DNA of 11,671 bases from Chloroflexota bacterium (GCA_003577005.1 QEUW01000244.1:1-11671), one strand, 5' to 3'. Shown: positions 1 to 6,534, numbered from the stretch's first letter. The notes: generated by a model from the sequence alone, not told the origin. Numbers and translations: made by a program.

Positions 1-53
1 GGGAGGTGACCGGATGAATGCTCGACAAATCAGGTTGTCTCCGGTCACCTCCC
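1..53. repeat. 14-bp inverted repeat at the left edge
   Basis: Positions 1-14 (GGGAGGTGACCGGA) and 40-53 (TCCGGTCACCTCCC) are perfect reverse complements. The enclosed bases contain a further 5-bp pairing, GACAA (24-28) with TTGTC (35-39). Together they could form a bulged hairpin. It lies beyond the stop codon of the leftward EVE gene and begins on the first base of the window, so the arm may be longer. A terminator or a dispersed palindromic repeat is plausible. There is no U-run to mark a classical intrinsic terminator. Confidence 0.7.
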
Positions 54-54
54 G

Positions 55-70
55 GAGGTGGGCCCACCTC
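55..70. repeat. Perfect 16-bp palindrome
   Basis: GAGGTGGGCCCACCTC is its own reverse complement with no spacer. It sits one base past the previous inverted repeat and 31 nt beyond the stop codon of the leftward EVE gene. With no loop it would form a cruciform or a protein site rather than an RNA hairpin, unless it pairs with the similar AGGTG/CACCT words of the neighbouring repeat. Role unknown. Confidence 0.65.
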
Positions 71-100
71 ACATGCGCCAATTTAACGTTGTCGTACTAT

Positions 101-565
101 TTAACCACCCGGGCGCTTGGCCAAGGCCAGAATCCGCCGGGCCACATCCTCATTGACCGGCATGACCGAAAGCCGGTTGCCCTTGCGCACGACCATCAGT
201 TCGTCGCCGGTAAAGGCGTCCTGTAGCTCTTGTAGGGTCAGCACACGGGCGAATTTTTCCACAAACTTTACCCGGACGGTGTGCCAGCGGGGTTCGGCAG
301 CGGTGCTTTTAGGGTCGAAATAGTCTGAGCTTGGGTCGAACTGGGTGGGGTCGACGACCATGGTCTCGGTCACTGCGCAGAGGCCGGCAATGCCAAGGGG
401 GTCCGCGCTGGAGTGATAGAAGAAACAGAGATCACCCACCTCTGCGCCCTTGAGATAGTTGCGCGCCTGATAATTGCGGATGCCATCCCAGATCGTCTCC
501 CCCTCACACGCCAGGTGGTCGATGCTGTAGGCTTCCGGTTCGGATTTGAGCAGCCAATAGTTCAT
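101..565 (-). CDS. EVE domain-containing protein
   Basis: This 154-residue protein is an almost pure EVE domain, a PUA-like fold whose characterised members bind modified bases in DNA or RNA (THYN1 in eukaryotes; small stand-alone bacterial proteins). Seen in the sequence: the N-terminal YWLLKSEP block (residues 3-10), the WDGIRNYQARN block (26-36), the GDLCFFYHSS strand (44-53), and a late PRWHTVRVKFVEKF strand. The length is typical of bacterial EVE proteins. The start is supported by AAGAGG placed 6 nt upstream. There is no signal peptide, so it is cytoplasmic. It lies 66 nt downstream of the PanB-like gene on the same strand, with an 18-bp hairpin between them, so co-transcription is uncertain. 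Family assignment is firm. The ligand, a modified nucleobase, is inferred from the family and not shown here. Confidence 0.9.
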   Translation of the reverse strand: MNYWLLKSEPEAYSIDHLACEGETIWDGIRNYQARNYLKGAEVGDLCFFYHSSADPLGIAGLCAVTETMVVDPTQFDPSSDYFDPKSTAAEPRWHTVRVKFVEKFARVLTLQELQDAFTGDELMVVRKGNRLSVMPVNEDVARRILALAKRPGG

Positions 566-581
566 GAATAGCCTCTTGGTC

Positions 582-643
582 TAGGGGGACAGGGAGACAC
601 GTAGACACGCCCTGTCTCCCTGTCCCCCTATCTACCTGTCTAC
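582..643. repeat. 18-bp perfect hairpin built of 8-bp units
   Basis: TAGGGGGACAGGGAGACA (582-599) and its exact reverse complement (613-630) flank a 13-nt loop. Both arms are built from degenerate 8-mers. On the left are GGGGGACA, GGGAGACA and CGTAGACA (584-607). On the right are CTGTCTCC, CTGTCCCC, CTATCTAC and CTGTCTAC (612-643). The right-hand array runs into the PanB-like gene and encodes its final residues and TAG stop. In the direction of that gene the stem begins 1 nt after the stop, so it could terminate or stabilise the transcript. No U-tract follows, which argues against a standard intrinsic terminator. Confidence 0.8.
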
Positions 644-1420
644 CCTCTCTAAAAACTTCTCGTACTCCTCATCCTTGATCTCGACCAGTTGGTTGGGAGC
701 CGGATACGCGCCGCTGTCGACATCGTTCTTGAATTCACGAAAGGCGGCGATGGATTCCTGATGGAGGCGAGCGTACTCCTCCTTAAAGTTGCGGTAGACC
801 TTGGCGTGGCGCGGGATGTGCCCTTCGTTGTCACCCAGGATGTCGGTAGAAAAGAGATATTGGGCGTCGCAGCCGGTGCCGCTGCCCATGCCGATCAACA
901 GAATGTTGACCCGGCGCGAGATCTCCGCCGCCACTTTGTAGGGCACGATTTCGATCTCCACGCCAATGGCGCCCGCTTCCTGGTAGGCCAGCGTTCTTTC
1001 ATAGACTTGGAGTGCTTCCTCAGCGGTCTTGCCGACGGCTTTGAAACCACCAAACCAGGTGCTCTTGTAAGGCACAAAGCCGACATGGCCGACCACCGGA
1101 ATACCCTCGTTGGCCATTGCCCGCACAAATTCCAGGCTAGAGCCGCAATAGACCGCATCCGCCCGGTGGCGCAAGGCTTGGAAACCACCCCGCAAGACCT
1201 CGGATGTACTCGTGTAATCGCCATAGGCCAACCCGATGGTCAGAAAGGTGTTTGGCGCCGCCGCGCGGATCTCGGCGCAGTTGCTGCGCTCGGAGGTGAT
1301 GATCATGTCGATGCCGGCGGCCTCACAGGCGCTGGCCTCTTTGGCATTGCGGACATAGACCTCAGTCAACTGGCGCTTTCCTTTGAGCGCCAACAGATCT
1401 TTTACAGTGAGTTTTGACAT
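632..1420 (-). CDS. PanB-like protein, active site apparently lost
   Basis: This 262-residue protein has the length and layout of ketopantoate hydroxymethyltransferase (PanB, 264 residues in E. coli), a TIM-barrel enzyme of pantothenate synthesis in the PEP mutase/isocitrate lyase superfamily. Matching blocks are VTVKDLLALKGKR-like at the start (5-16), VVGHVGFVPYK and FGGFKAVGKT (109-132), AGAIGVEIEIVPYKVAAEI (149-167), IGMGSG with CDAQ and DILG (176-196), and HIPRHAKVY (201-209). In a by-eye alignment the PanB residues for metal and ketoacid (VGDS Asp45, Asp84, KIE Lys112) correspond to ITSER, a Gly near 63, and YCG (91-93). Only the Glu of the VLE motif (near 157) seems kept. It is therefore probably not a PanB; another aldolase or lyase activity, or a non-catalytic role, is possible. 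The start at 1420 has AAGGAAAAGG just upstream; an upstream in-frame ATG at 1483 would add 21 unrelated residues. The gene is divergent from the LuxR gene. Confidence 0.75.
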   Translation of the reverse strand: MSKLTVKDLLALKGKRQLTEVYVRNAKEASACEAAGIDMIITSERSNCAEIRAAAPNTFLTIGLAYGDYTSTSEVLRGGFQALRHRADAVYCGSSLEFVRAMANEGIPVVGHVGFVPYKSTWFGGFKAVGKTAEEALQVYERTLAYQEAGAIGVEIEIVPYKVAAEISRRVNILLIGMGSGTGCDAQYLFSTDILGDNEGHIPRHAKVYRNFKEEYARLHQESIAAFREFKNDVDSGAYPAPNQLVEIKDEEYEKFLERVDR

Positions 1421-1520
1421 GCGCCTTTTCCTTGACTTGAGCCAGACGGAGTGTTGGCCTGCGGTGAATAAAACATGCTGCAAACGAAGGATTGGTTGCG
1501 GCCTGGCCCATTGTAATTCA

Positions 1521-1534
1521 ATCCGCTAGCGGAT
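1521..1534. promoter_or_regulatory. 14-bp palindrome in divergent promoter region
   Basis: ATCCGCTAGCGGAT is a perfect palindrome. It lies 100 nt upstream of the PanB-like start and 148 nt upstream of the LuxR-type start. A dimeric regulator could bind it. Its central position between two divergent genes is typical of an operator, but no known consensus is recognised, and chance palindromes of this length do occur. Confidence 0.4.
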
Positions 1535-1623
1535 GCAACCAGGCTTCGCCAGACGGGTAGAGCCCTATGCCGGGTCGAGTTCGTTGCGCCCATCATTGGA
1601 AATAGCTCTCTTCCGGCCCAGGC

Positions 1624-1652
1624 TTGCGTGAGGCAAAACCCGTTGTTACAAT
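1624..1652 (+). promoter_or_regulatory. Possible sigma-70 promoter of the LuxR gene
   Basis: TTGCGT (1624-1629) and TACAAT (1647-1652) are separated by 17 nt. The -10 box matches TATAAT at 5 of 6 positions, while the -35 is weak. The transcript would start near 1659, leaving a leader of about 24 nt that holds the AAGGAG ribosome site (1670-1675). Confidence 0.4.
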
Positions 1653-1682
1653 AGACTGGTGTTATCAGCAAGGAGTACAACC

Positions 1683-4280
1683 ATGCCGCCTACAGTCCCA
1701 CCTCACAACCTTCCCCGCCAATTGACACCCTTGGTCGGACGTTCGAACGAACTGGCCTCGATCTGTACACAGATGGCTGATCCCTTGTGCTCGCTGTTGA
1801 CCCTGACCGGCCCAGGTGGGATCGGCAAGACCCGGCTGGCTGTTGAAGCAGCTACAGCGATCGTGCGTGGCACTGTTCCCGCCGTTCAGGCTGAACCGGC
1901 ACCAGCCTTTGCCGACGGCGTCTATCTGGTCAACCTGCAGCCGCTCACGACCGCCGACCTGTTGGCGCCCACCATCGCCGATGTGCTCGGTCTTCACCGG
2001 TCGGGGATGGAAGAAGCGGCTGAACAGCTTGTCCGCTATCTGGCCGACAAACAGTTGCTGTTGGTCTTGGATAACTTCGAACAGTTGCTCCCCGCCGGCG
2101 CCGACCTGCTGGAGCAATTGTTGGTGGCTGCGCCCGGGCTCAAGCTGCTGGTCACTTCGCGCGAGACGCTCAACCTGCGTGAAGAGTGGATCTACCCGCT
2201 GAAGGGGCTGCCCTACCCAAAGCCTGGGTCGACCAGGGTGGACGAGCCCGCTGCGCTGGCCAGGCAACTAGAGCAGTCTGCCGCCGTCCAGCTCTTTGTG
2301 GAACGGGCGCGGCGAGTACGCTGGTACCTTTCGCTGGAGCAAGAGGGGGCAGACATCCTTGCCATTTGTCAGTTGGTGGAAGGGTCGCCGCTGGCCATCG
2401 AACTGGCGGCGGCGTGGACCCGCTCCATGCGCTGCGCCCAAATCGCCGAGGAGATCCAGCGCAACCTCGACTTTCTTAGCACTAATCTGCGCAATGTGCC
2501 CGAACGGCATCGCAGTATGCAGGCCGTCTTCGCCCAGTCGTGGCGCTTGCTAACCCAGACGGAACAGACGGTCTTCAAACGGCTGTCGATCTTTAGCGGC
2601 GGATTCACACGCCAGGCAGCCGAACAGATCGCCGGCGCCTCGTTGGTAACGCTCTCGACCCTGGTGGATAAATCACTCTTGCGCTGGGATGCCGAGGGGC
2701 TCTACCAGATCCACGAACTGCTGCGCCAGTTTGGGGAAGAGCAATTGGAGCAGACACCCGAGGAGGCTCAGTCGGTGCACAATGCGCATTGTGACTATTA
2801 CAGCCGGCGCTTTCAAGGTCTGGAAGATTCACTCTACGGCCCGTACCGGCGCCAGCTGATCGCCGAAATTGCCGCCGAATTTGAAAACGTGCGCCAGGCC
2901 TGGAACTGGGCCGTGGAGATGGGCAACGCCACAGTTATCAGCCGGATGGTCTACCTTGTGCAGGATTATTACGACGCCCGCGGGCGCTCGAGTGAGGCGT
3001 TGGCTGCGCTGGGCACAGCAGTCCAACGCCTCGAAGGGTTGGAAGCCACCGAGCAGACCTTGCAGAGCCTGGCTCTCGTGCTCAATTTTCTGGGTTACAC
3101 CCAGTTGCGCAACGGCCGGCTGGAAGAAGCAAAAACAACCCTGTCGCGCAGCCAGGCGATCTATGAGCGATTGCAGTCCAGCCCGCCTTCCGGCTTTGGC
3201 ACCAATCCGCTGGCTGGCTTGGGGATGCTGGCGAACACCGAGGGGCGGTATGCCGCAGCGAGTGCGATCGGCGCAGCGTTGCGGGAACAATGCGAGGCGC
3301 GCGGCGACGATTTTGGTTTGGCGGCCGCTTACTATATTCTGGCCAATGCGGCCCTGGCGCAGGGTGATTACGAGGCCGCCGCCCATGCCGCGCACCAGGC
3401 CCATCGGCTGGCGCAAGCCACCGGCAACCATTATTTTCAGGCGTACACGCTCAACGATCTGGGCAGCGTGGCTTTGGCCCAGGGTGATTACGACCGGGCA
3501 CGGCAATACTTTCAACAGAGCTATACGCTGCGCTCCGAATCGCAGGACCCAGAGGGGACGGCGGTGGCGCTCACCTTGCTGGCCCGCACCGCCTGGCTCG
3601 AGAAAGATTTTCCCCAGGCGGAGCAACTCTACCGCCAAAGCCTGGCCATCTACCGCCAGATCGATGACTGGGGCGGCCTGGCGCGTGCGCTGCGCGGGCT
3701 GGGTGAGACGGCGCTGGCGCTCCATGATCTCCCGTCCGCCCGCCGCTTCTTTTACGAAGCCCTCTCGATTGCCGTGAACATGAAATTCTGGCCGCTCTGT
3801 CTCATGGTTTTGGGAGGCTTGGGCGAACTCTGGCTGCATGACAACCAGCGCGAGCATGGGGTTGAGCCGCTCAGGGTGGCGGCGCACCATCCAGCAGCCG
3901 ACCGCGCAACCCGCGAACGTGCTTGCGCCTGGCTAAACCGGCACACCAGGGCAGTATCCCCGGACGCAGCGATTACCGATGATCAACTCATCACGGTTGC
4001 GCAGCGGACGCTAACGGTCCTGTCGCTGCAAAGCGACGAAGCTGTGCCCGCTACTGCGGCAGCAGCGCCCGCTGACCAACCCCTTGTCGAACCCCTGACC
4101 GAACGTGAGTTCGAAGTGCTCCGCCTGATCGCCGACGGCTTGACCAATGCCGAAATTGCCGAGGAGTTGATCATCGCCATCGGCACGGTCAAGTCCTACA
4201 CGGGTAATATCTACGGCAAGTTGGGCGTCCGCAGCCGCACCCAGGCTGTCGCCCGCGCCCGTGAGTTGAATCTGCTGTGA
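1683..4280 (+). CDS. ATPase-TPR-LuxR transcriptional regulator
   Basis: This 865-residue signal-transduction ATPase has a DNA-binding tail, organised like MalT/LAL and COG3903 proteins. In order: an LTPLVGR entry motif (14-20); Walker A GPGGIGKT (43-50); Walker B LLLVLDNFE (125-133); a VTSRE sensor near 157-163; a GSPLAIELAA motif; a winged-helix-like block with RLSIFSGGF (about 300-308); a TPR superhelix (about 460-710) with repeats such as ALAQGDYDRARQYFQQS; a low-complexity Ala/Pro linker; and a LuxR-type HTH (about 805-864, from LTEREFEVLRLIADGL to GKLGVRSRTQAV), ending at the C terminus. No receiver domain is present. In this family the TPR or NTPase part senses a ligand or partner and ATP-driven assembly activates transcription; the ligand here is unknown. 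The start at 1683 has AAGGAG 7 nt upstream; the ATG at 1659 lacks such support. It may act on the methyltransferase-lipoprotein pair downstream, by position only. Confidence 0.9.
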   Translation: MPPTVPPHNLPRQLTPLVGRSNELASICTQMADPLCSLLTLTGPGGIGKTRLAVEAATAIVRGTVPAVQAEPAPAFADGVYLVNLQPLTTADLLAPTIADVLGLHRSGMEEAAEQLVRYLADKQLLLVLDNFEQLLPAGADLLEQLLVAAPGLKLLVTSRETLNLREEWIYPLKGLPYPKPGSTRVDEPAALARQLEQSAAVQLFVERARRVRWYLSLEQEGADILAICQLVEGSPLAIELAAAWTRSMRCAQIAEEIQRNLDFLSTNLRNVPERHRSMQAVFAQSWRLLTQTEQTVFKRLSIFSGGFTRQAAEQIAGASLVTLSTLVDKSLLRWDAEGLYQIHELLRQFGEEQLEQTPEEAQSVHNAHCDYYSRRFQGLEDSLYGPYRRQLIAEIAAEFENVRQAWNWAVEMGNATVISRMVYLVQDYYDARGRSSEALAALGTAVQRLEGLEATEQTLQSLALVLNFLGYTQLRNGRLEEAKTTLSRSQAIYERLQSSPPSGFGTNPLAGLGMLANTEGRYAAASAIGAALREQCEARGDDFGLAAAYYILANAALAQGDYEAAAHAAHQAHRLAQATGNHYFQAYTLNDLGSVALAQGDYDRARQYFQQSYTLRSESQDPEGTAVALTLLARTAWLEKDFPQAEQLYRQSLAIYRQIDDWGGLARALRGLGETALALHDLPSARRFFYEALSIAVNMKFWPLCLMVLGGLGELWLHDNQREHGVEPLRVAAHHPAADRATRERACAWLNRHTRAVSPDAAITDDQLITVAQRTLTVLSLQSDEAVPATAAAAPADQPLVEPLTEREFEVLRLIADGLTNAEIAEELIIAIGTVKSYTGNIYGKLGVRSRTQAVARARELNLL

Positions 4281-4300
4281 AAATCGGGCAAAACAGCGCA

Positions 4301-4359
4301 ACACAGAGAACACAGAGAAAAAGCTCTGTGCGCTCCGTGGCTGCTCGGCGTTCTCGGTG
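4301..4359. repeat. Dyad array of 9-bp units after the LuxR gene
   Basis: ACACAGAGA occurs twice in exact tandem (4301-4309, 4310-4318). After an A-rich spacer come CTCTGTGCG, CTCCGTGGC, TGCTCGGCG and TTCTCGGTG (4324-4359), degenerate 9-mers of opposite sense. CACAGAG (4311-4317) and CTCTGTG (4324-4330) form a 7-bp stem with an AAAAAG loop, extendable by a second, imperfect stem. It starts 20 nt past the LuxR stop and could act as a transcript end, though no U-run follows. Confidence 0.7.
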
Positions 4360-4388
4360 TTTCTGCTTTTGCTGCTGGGAAAATAGAC

Positions 4389-4444
4389 GGCGGATGAGGC
4401 GGATGCTCGCAGCTTCAAATCTGTGCAATCTGCGGAATCTGTGG
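4389..4444. repeat. Second 9-bp tandem array
   Basis: GGCGGATGA and GGCGGATGC are adjacent (4389-4406). After 11 nt come three tandem 9-mers, AATCTGTGC, AATCTGCGG and AATCTGTGG (4418-4444). The unit length equals that of the array at 4301, but the words differ. It has no coding role. Confidence 0.65.
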
Positions 4445-4478
4445 GTCGATTTCACAAGACCAACCCTCCAATGAACCC

Positions 4479-4495
4479 TGGTTTGGGCCAAACCA
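4479..4495. promoter_or_regulatory. 17-nt palindrome upstream of methyltransferase gene
   Basis: TGGTTTGGGCCAAACCA has two perfect 8-bp arms around a single G. It lies 155 nt upstream of the methyltransferase start. A homodimeric regulator could use it as an operator. No family consensus is recognised. Confidence 0.4.
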
Positions 4496-4649
4496 ACCCG
4501 CCGGATGACCTTTGGCAGTAGGTCCGCTCCCTCTCCCCTGCTACCATTGACCCTGTCTTCGCCTACTCATTCCAGCGATGCAAACGATGAATAAAAGGGC
4601 GAAGCACTGTGGGTTGACGAAAGCAGTTTAGATTTTCAAAAGGGAGCAG

Positions 4650-5759
4650 ATGATGACAGAGACGGGAACTACCAACGGGACCAATGGGTTCAACGAAGCA
4701 AAAGTCGAAGCCCTGGCCGAGCAGATCACAGGGTTTCTCAACCACGGCGCCCTCGCCGTGATGACCAGCATCGGCCACCGCACCGGGCTCTTTGACACGA
4801 TGGCGCAACTACCGCCGGCCACCAGCGGGCAGATCGCAGCAGCCGCCGGCCTCCAGGAGCGCTATGTGCGCGAGTGGCTGGGCGCCATGGTGACCGGCCG
4901 GATCGTCGAGTATGACCCCACCTACCAGACCTATCAACTGCCGGCTGAACACGCGGCGCTGCTCACTCGCGCAGCCGCACCCAATAACATGGCCGTCTTC
5001 ACCCAGTATATCGGCCTCTTTGGTTCGGTGGAAAGCAAAATTGTCGATGTCTTTGCCAAGGGCGGAGGCGTCCACTATGAAGAGTTTGAGCGCTTTCACG
5101 ATGTGATGGCCGAGGACAGCGGGCAGACGGTCGTCGCCGCGCTGACCGACCAGATCTTGCCGTTGGTGCCGGGGCTGACCGAGCAATTGCAGCGCGGCAT
5201 CGATGTGTTGGATGTGGGTTGCGGCGCTGGCCGGGCGCTCAACCTCATGGCCGAAACCTTTCCCAACAGCCGCTTCACCGGCTATGACTTCTCCGCCGAA
5301 GGCATCGGCATTGCCCAGGCCGAGGCCGAGCGGAGGGGGCTGCGCAACATCCGTTTTGTCGTGCAGGATGCGGCCACGTTCGCCGAAGAGGAGCGCTATG
5401 ACCTGATCTGCACCTTCGATGCGATCCACGACCAGGCGCGGCCGGCCACCGTGTTGAGCAACATCCACCAGGCGCTCCGCCGCGATAGCATCTATCTGAT
5501 GCAGGATATTGCGGCGTCGAGCAGCCTGGAGCAAAACCTGGAACACCCCACCGCGCCCCTGCTCTATACCGTCTCCACCATGCACTGCATGACCGTCTCG
5601 CTGGCCCAGGGCGGCGAAGGGTTGGGCACCATGTGGGGCCGGGAGACGGCGCTGCGCATGTTGAAGGAGGCTGGCTTCACCACCGTTGCGGTGCGCCAGT
5701 TGCCCCACGACTTTATGAATGACTACTATATCAACCGTAAAGCAGAGATGGGAGGATAA
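4650..5759 (+). CDS. Class I SAM-dependent methyltransferase, Rv2258c-like
   Basis: This 369-residue protein has two parts. The N-terminal helical/winged-helix region (about 20-115) carries the conserved run GALAVMTSIGHRTGLFDTMA, then ERYVREWLGAMVTGRIVEYDP and a YQLPAEHAALLT block. The C-terminal Rossmann domain has motif I VLDVGCGAG (186-194), the motif II acidic residue in TGYDFS (Asp213), and the IRFVVQDAATF and LICTFDAIHDQARP strands (about 235-270). This layout matches Mycobacterium Rv2258c and relatives, SAM-dependent methyltransferases of undefined substrate whose N-terminal part dimerises and covers the active site, resembling small-molecule O-methyltransferases. Two ATGs are adjacent (4650, 4653). 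AGGGAG (4641-4646) sits 3 nt from the first and 6 nt from the second, so 4653 may be the real start. There is no signal peptide. Its stop lies inside the ribosome site of the next gene, so the two are probably one operon. The substrate is unknown. Confidence 0.88.
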   Translation: MMTETGTTNGTNGFNEAKVEALAEQITGFLNHGALAVMTSIGHRTGLFDTMAQLPPATSGQIAAAAGLQERYVREWLGAMVTGRIVEYDPTYQTYQLPAEHAALLTRAAAPNNMAVFTQYIGLFGSVESKIVDVFAKGGGVHYEEFERFHDVMAEDSGQTVVAALTDQILPLVPGLTEQLQRGIDVLDVGCGAGRALNLMAETFPNSRFTGYDFSAEGIGIAQAEAERRGLRNIRFVVQDAATFAEEERYDLICTFDAIHDQARPATVLSNIHQALRRDSIYLMQDIAASSSLEQNLEHPTAPLLYTVSTMHCMTVSLAQGGEGLGTMWGRETALRMLKEAGFTTVAVRQLPHDFMNDYYINRKAEMGG

Positions 5760-5760
5760 A

Positions 5761-6366
5761 ATGAAACGGACTCAACTGGCCCTGATCACGCTCGTCCTTT
5801 TGCTCGCTCTGGGTGGCTGCACCGCCGCTGCACCACTGGTTCTCCCCGCCGCGGCGGTGGATCAGACCCAGGAGCAGGCCGTCGCCTATGAACTCCTTGA
5901 GTTCGACGTAGCCGAAGATCACACTCGTTTTGCCTTTGACAAAAGCAATCTCTTTGACGACGGTGTGCCGGGCGCCGGCACCAGCTTTATCACTCAGGGG
6001 TACATCTACCCCAAAGGTACGTTGGATGGCACCAATGGTGTTCTGGCCGACGGCAGCCCCGAATTCCCCGACAGAGTCCTGGGCGAGTGGACCTGTCGCG
6101 GTTGGATGGTTGGCAACGGCATATACACAGAGAGCGGGCCGTTCGGTATCACGACGCAGGTCTACCAGTTTGGCGATACGTACGGCAACCGAACACTGGT
6201 CTCCGACGGCTATGAGCTGGCCGATCTGAACACGCCCGTCGAGCGCGCCATCACCGGCGGCACCGGCGACTACGTGGGAGCAACCGGCGAAGCCACCCAG
6301 CAACTGCTGGGGATGACCGAACAGATGGGTGTCAACCTGCGTTTTGCCCTCAAGGTCACCAAATGA
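5761..6366 (+). CDS. Lipoprotein with AOC/dirigent-like barrel
   Basis: This 201-residue exported lipoprotein starts with MKR, a hydrophobic stretch (6-17) and a lipobox LGGC (17-20), so Cys20 should be lipidated and the protein membrane-anchored outside the cytoplasm. An Ala/Pro-rich linker follows. The rest is strand-rich and has features of allene oxide cyclase barrel-like/dirigent-fold proteins: the GTSFITQGYIYPKGTL strand, a GEWTCRGWMVGNG block, YQFGDTYGNRTLVSDGYEL, and the GGTGDYVGATGE turn (166-177), a hallmark of that fold. Plant members guide the stereochemistry of cyclisation or coupling; bacterial lipoprotein members are uncharacterised, so no reaction can be assigned. The ATG at 5761 has GGAGGA (5751-5756) 4 nt upstream, overlapping the preceding gene, whose stop is 1 nt away. 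That indicates translational coupling to the methyltransferase. An in-frame ATG at 5719 would bury the signal peptide and is rejected. Confidence 0.82.
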   Translation: MKRTQLALITLVLLLALGGCTAAAPLVLPAAAVDQTQEQAVAYELLEFDVAEDHTRFAFDKSNLFDDGVPGAGTSFITQGYIYPKGTLDGTNGVLADGSPEFPDRVLGEWTCRGWMVGNGIYTESGPFGITTQVYQFGDTYGNRTLVSDGYELADLNTPVERAITGGTGDYVGATGEATQQLLGMTEQMGVNLRFALKVTK

Positions 6367-6377
6367 TCTGATTTCCA

Positions 6378-6409
6378 CGTCCCCGGCACTTCCCAAAATG
6401 TCGGGGACG
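6378..6409 (+). terminator. Hairpin after lipoprotein gene
   Basis: CGTCCCCGGCA (6378-6388) pairs with TGTCGGGGACG (6399-6409) over 11 bp with one G-U pair and a 10-nt loop. It begins 11 nt after the lipoprotein stop, in a gap where converging genes meet. The stem is strong enough to stop or protect transcripts, but what follows (GCTCTGTATC) is not a U-run, so intrinsic termination is likely rather than certain. Confidence 0.6.
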
Positions 6410-6534
6410 GCTCTGTATCAGAACAGACGTAAAAGCCTCACTGCTTTAGCGAAAGGTCAACAGAACCAAGACCGCGCTTGCATTTCCACCCACAACTTGC
6501 GGGTGCTCTGTTTCATTCGCCTTCTCACTTCTGT

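Larger units (their letters stand above)
4281..4649. other. 369-nt non-coding gap with repeats
   Basis: No credible gene is present; short open frames here are low-complexity translations of the repeats. The gap holds two 9-bp-periodic arrays (4301-4359 and 4389-4444), a 17-nt palindrome (4479-4495), and near its end a TTGACG hexamer (4614-4619). That hexamer has no -10 partner at proper spacing, because the -10 would overlap the ribosome site. The promoter of the methyltransferase gene must lie in this gap or further upstream, but it could not be placed convincingly. Confidence 0.6.

Noticed and set aside
14..226. Small rightward gene at the left edge
   Set aside because: It runs through the palindromes and the 3' end of the EVE gene, lacks a ribosome site and shows no domain.
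689..1417. Long rightward open frame of 242 codons opposite the PanB-like gene
   Set aside because: It mirrors a gene with clear family motifs and a ribosome site. Its own translation shows no recognisable domain, as expected for antisense frames in G+C-rich DNA.
2829..3890. Leftward open frame of 353 codons inside the LuxR regulator
   Set aside because: It lies opposite the TPR region, which is well supported. The composition (Arg, Gly, Gln, Ala rich) is typical of an antisense shadow.
4301..4444. CRISPR-like repeats
   Set aside because: Units are 9 bp, degenerate and contiguous, with no unique spacers of regular length and no cas gene nearby.
4614..4642. Promoter with TTGACG as -35 for the methyltransferase gene
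   Set aside because: The matching -10 would fall on the ribosome site at about 4637-4642 and has no TATAAT resemblance.
4809..5708. Leftward open frame of 299 codons opposite the methyltransferase
   Set aside because: The sense strand encodes a full methyltransferase with motif I and ribosome site. The antisense product has no recognisable family.
6421..6534. A second terminator or small RNA in the convergent gap
   Set aside because: Only a 5-bp CACCC/GGGTG pairing (6487-6505) is visible, which is too weak to call.
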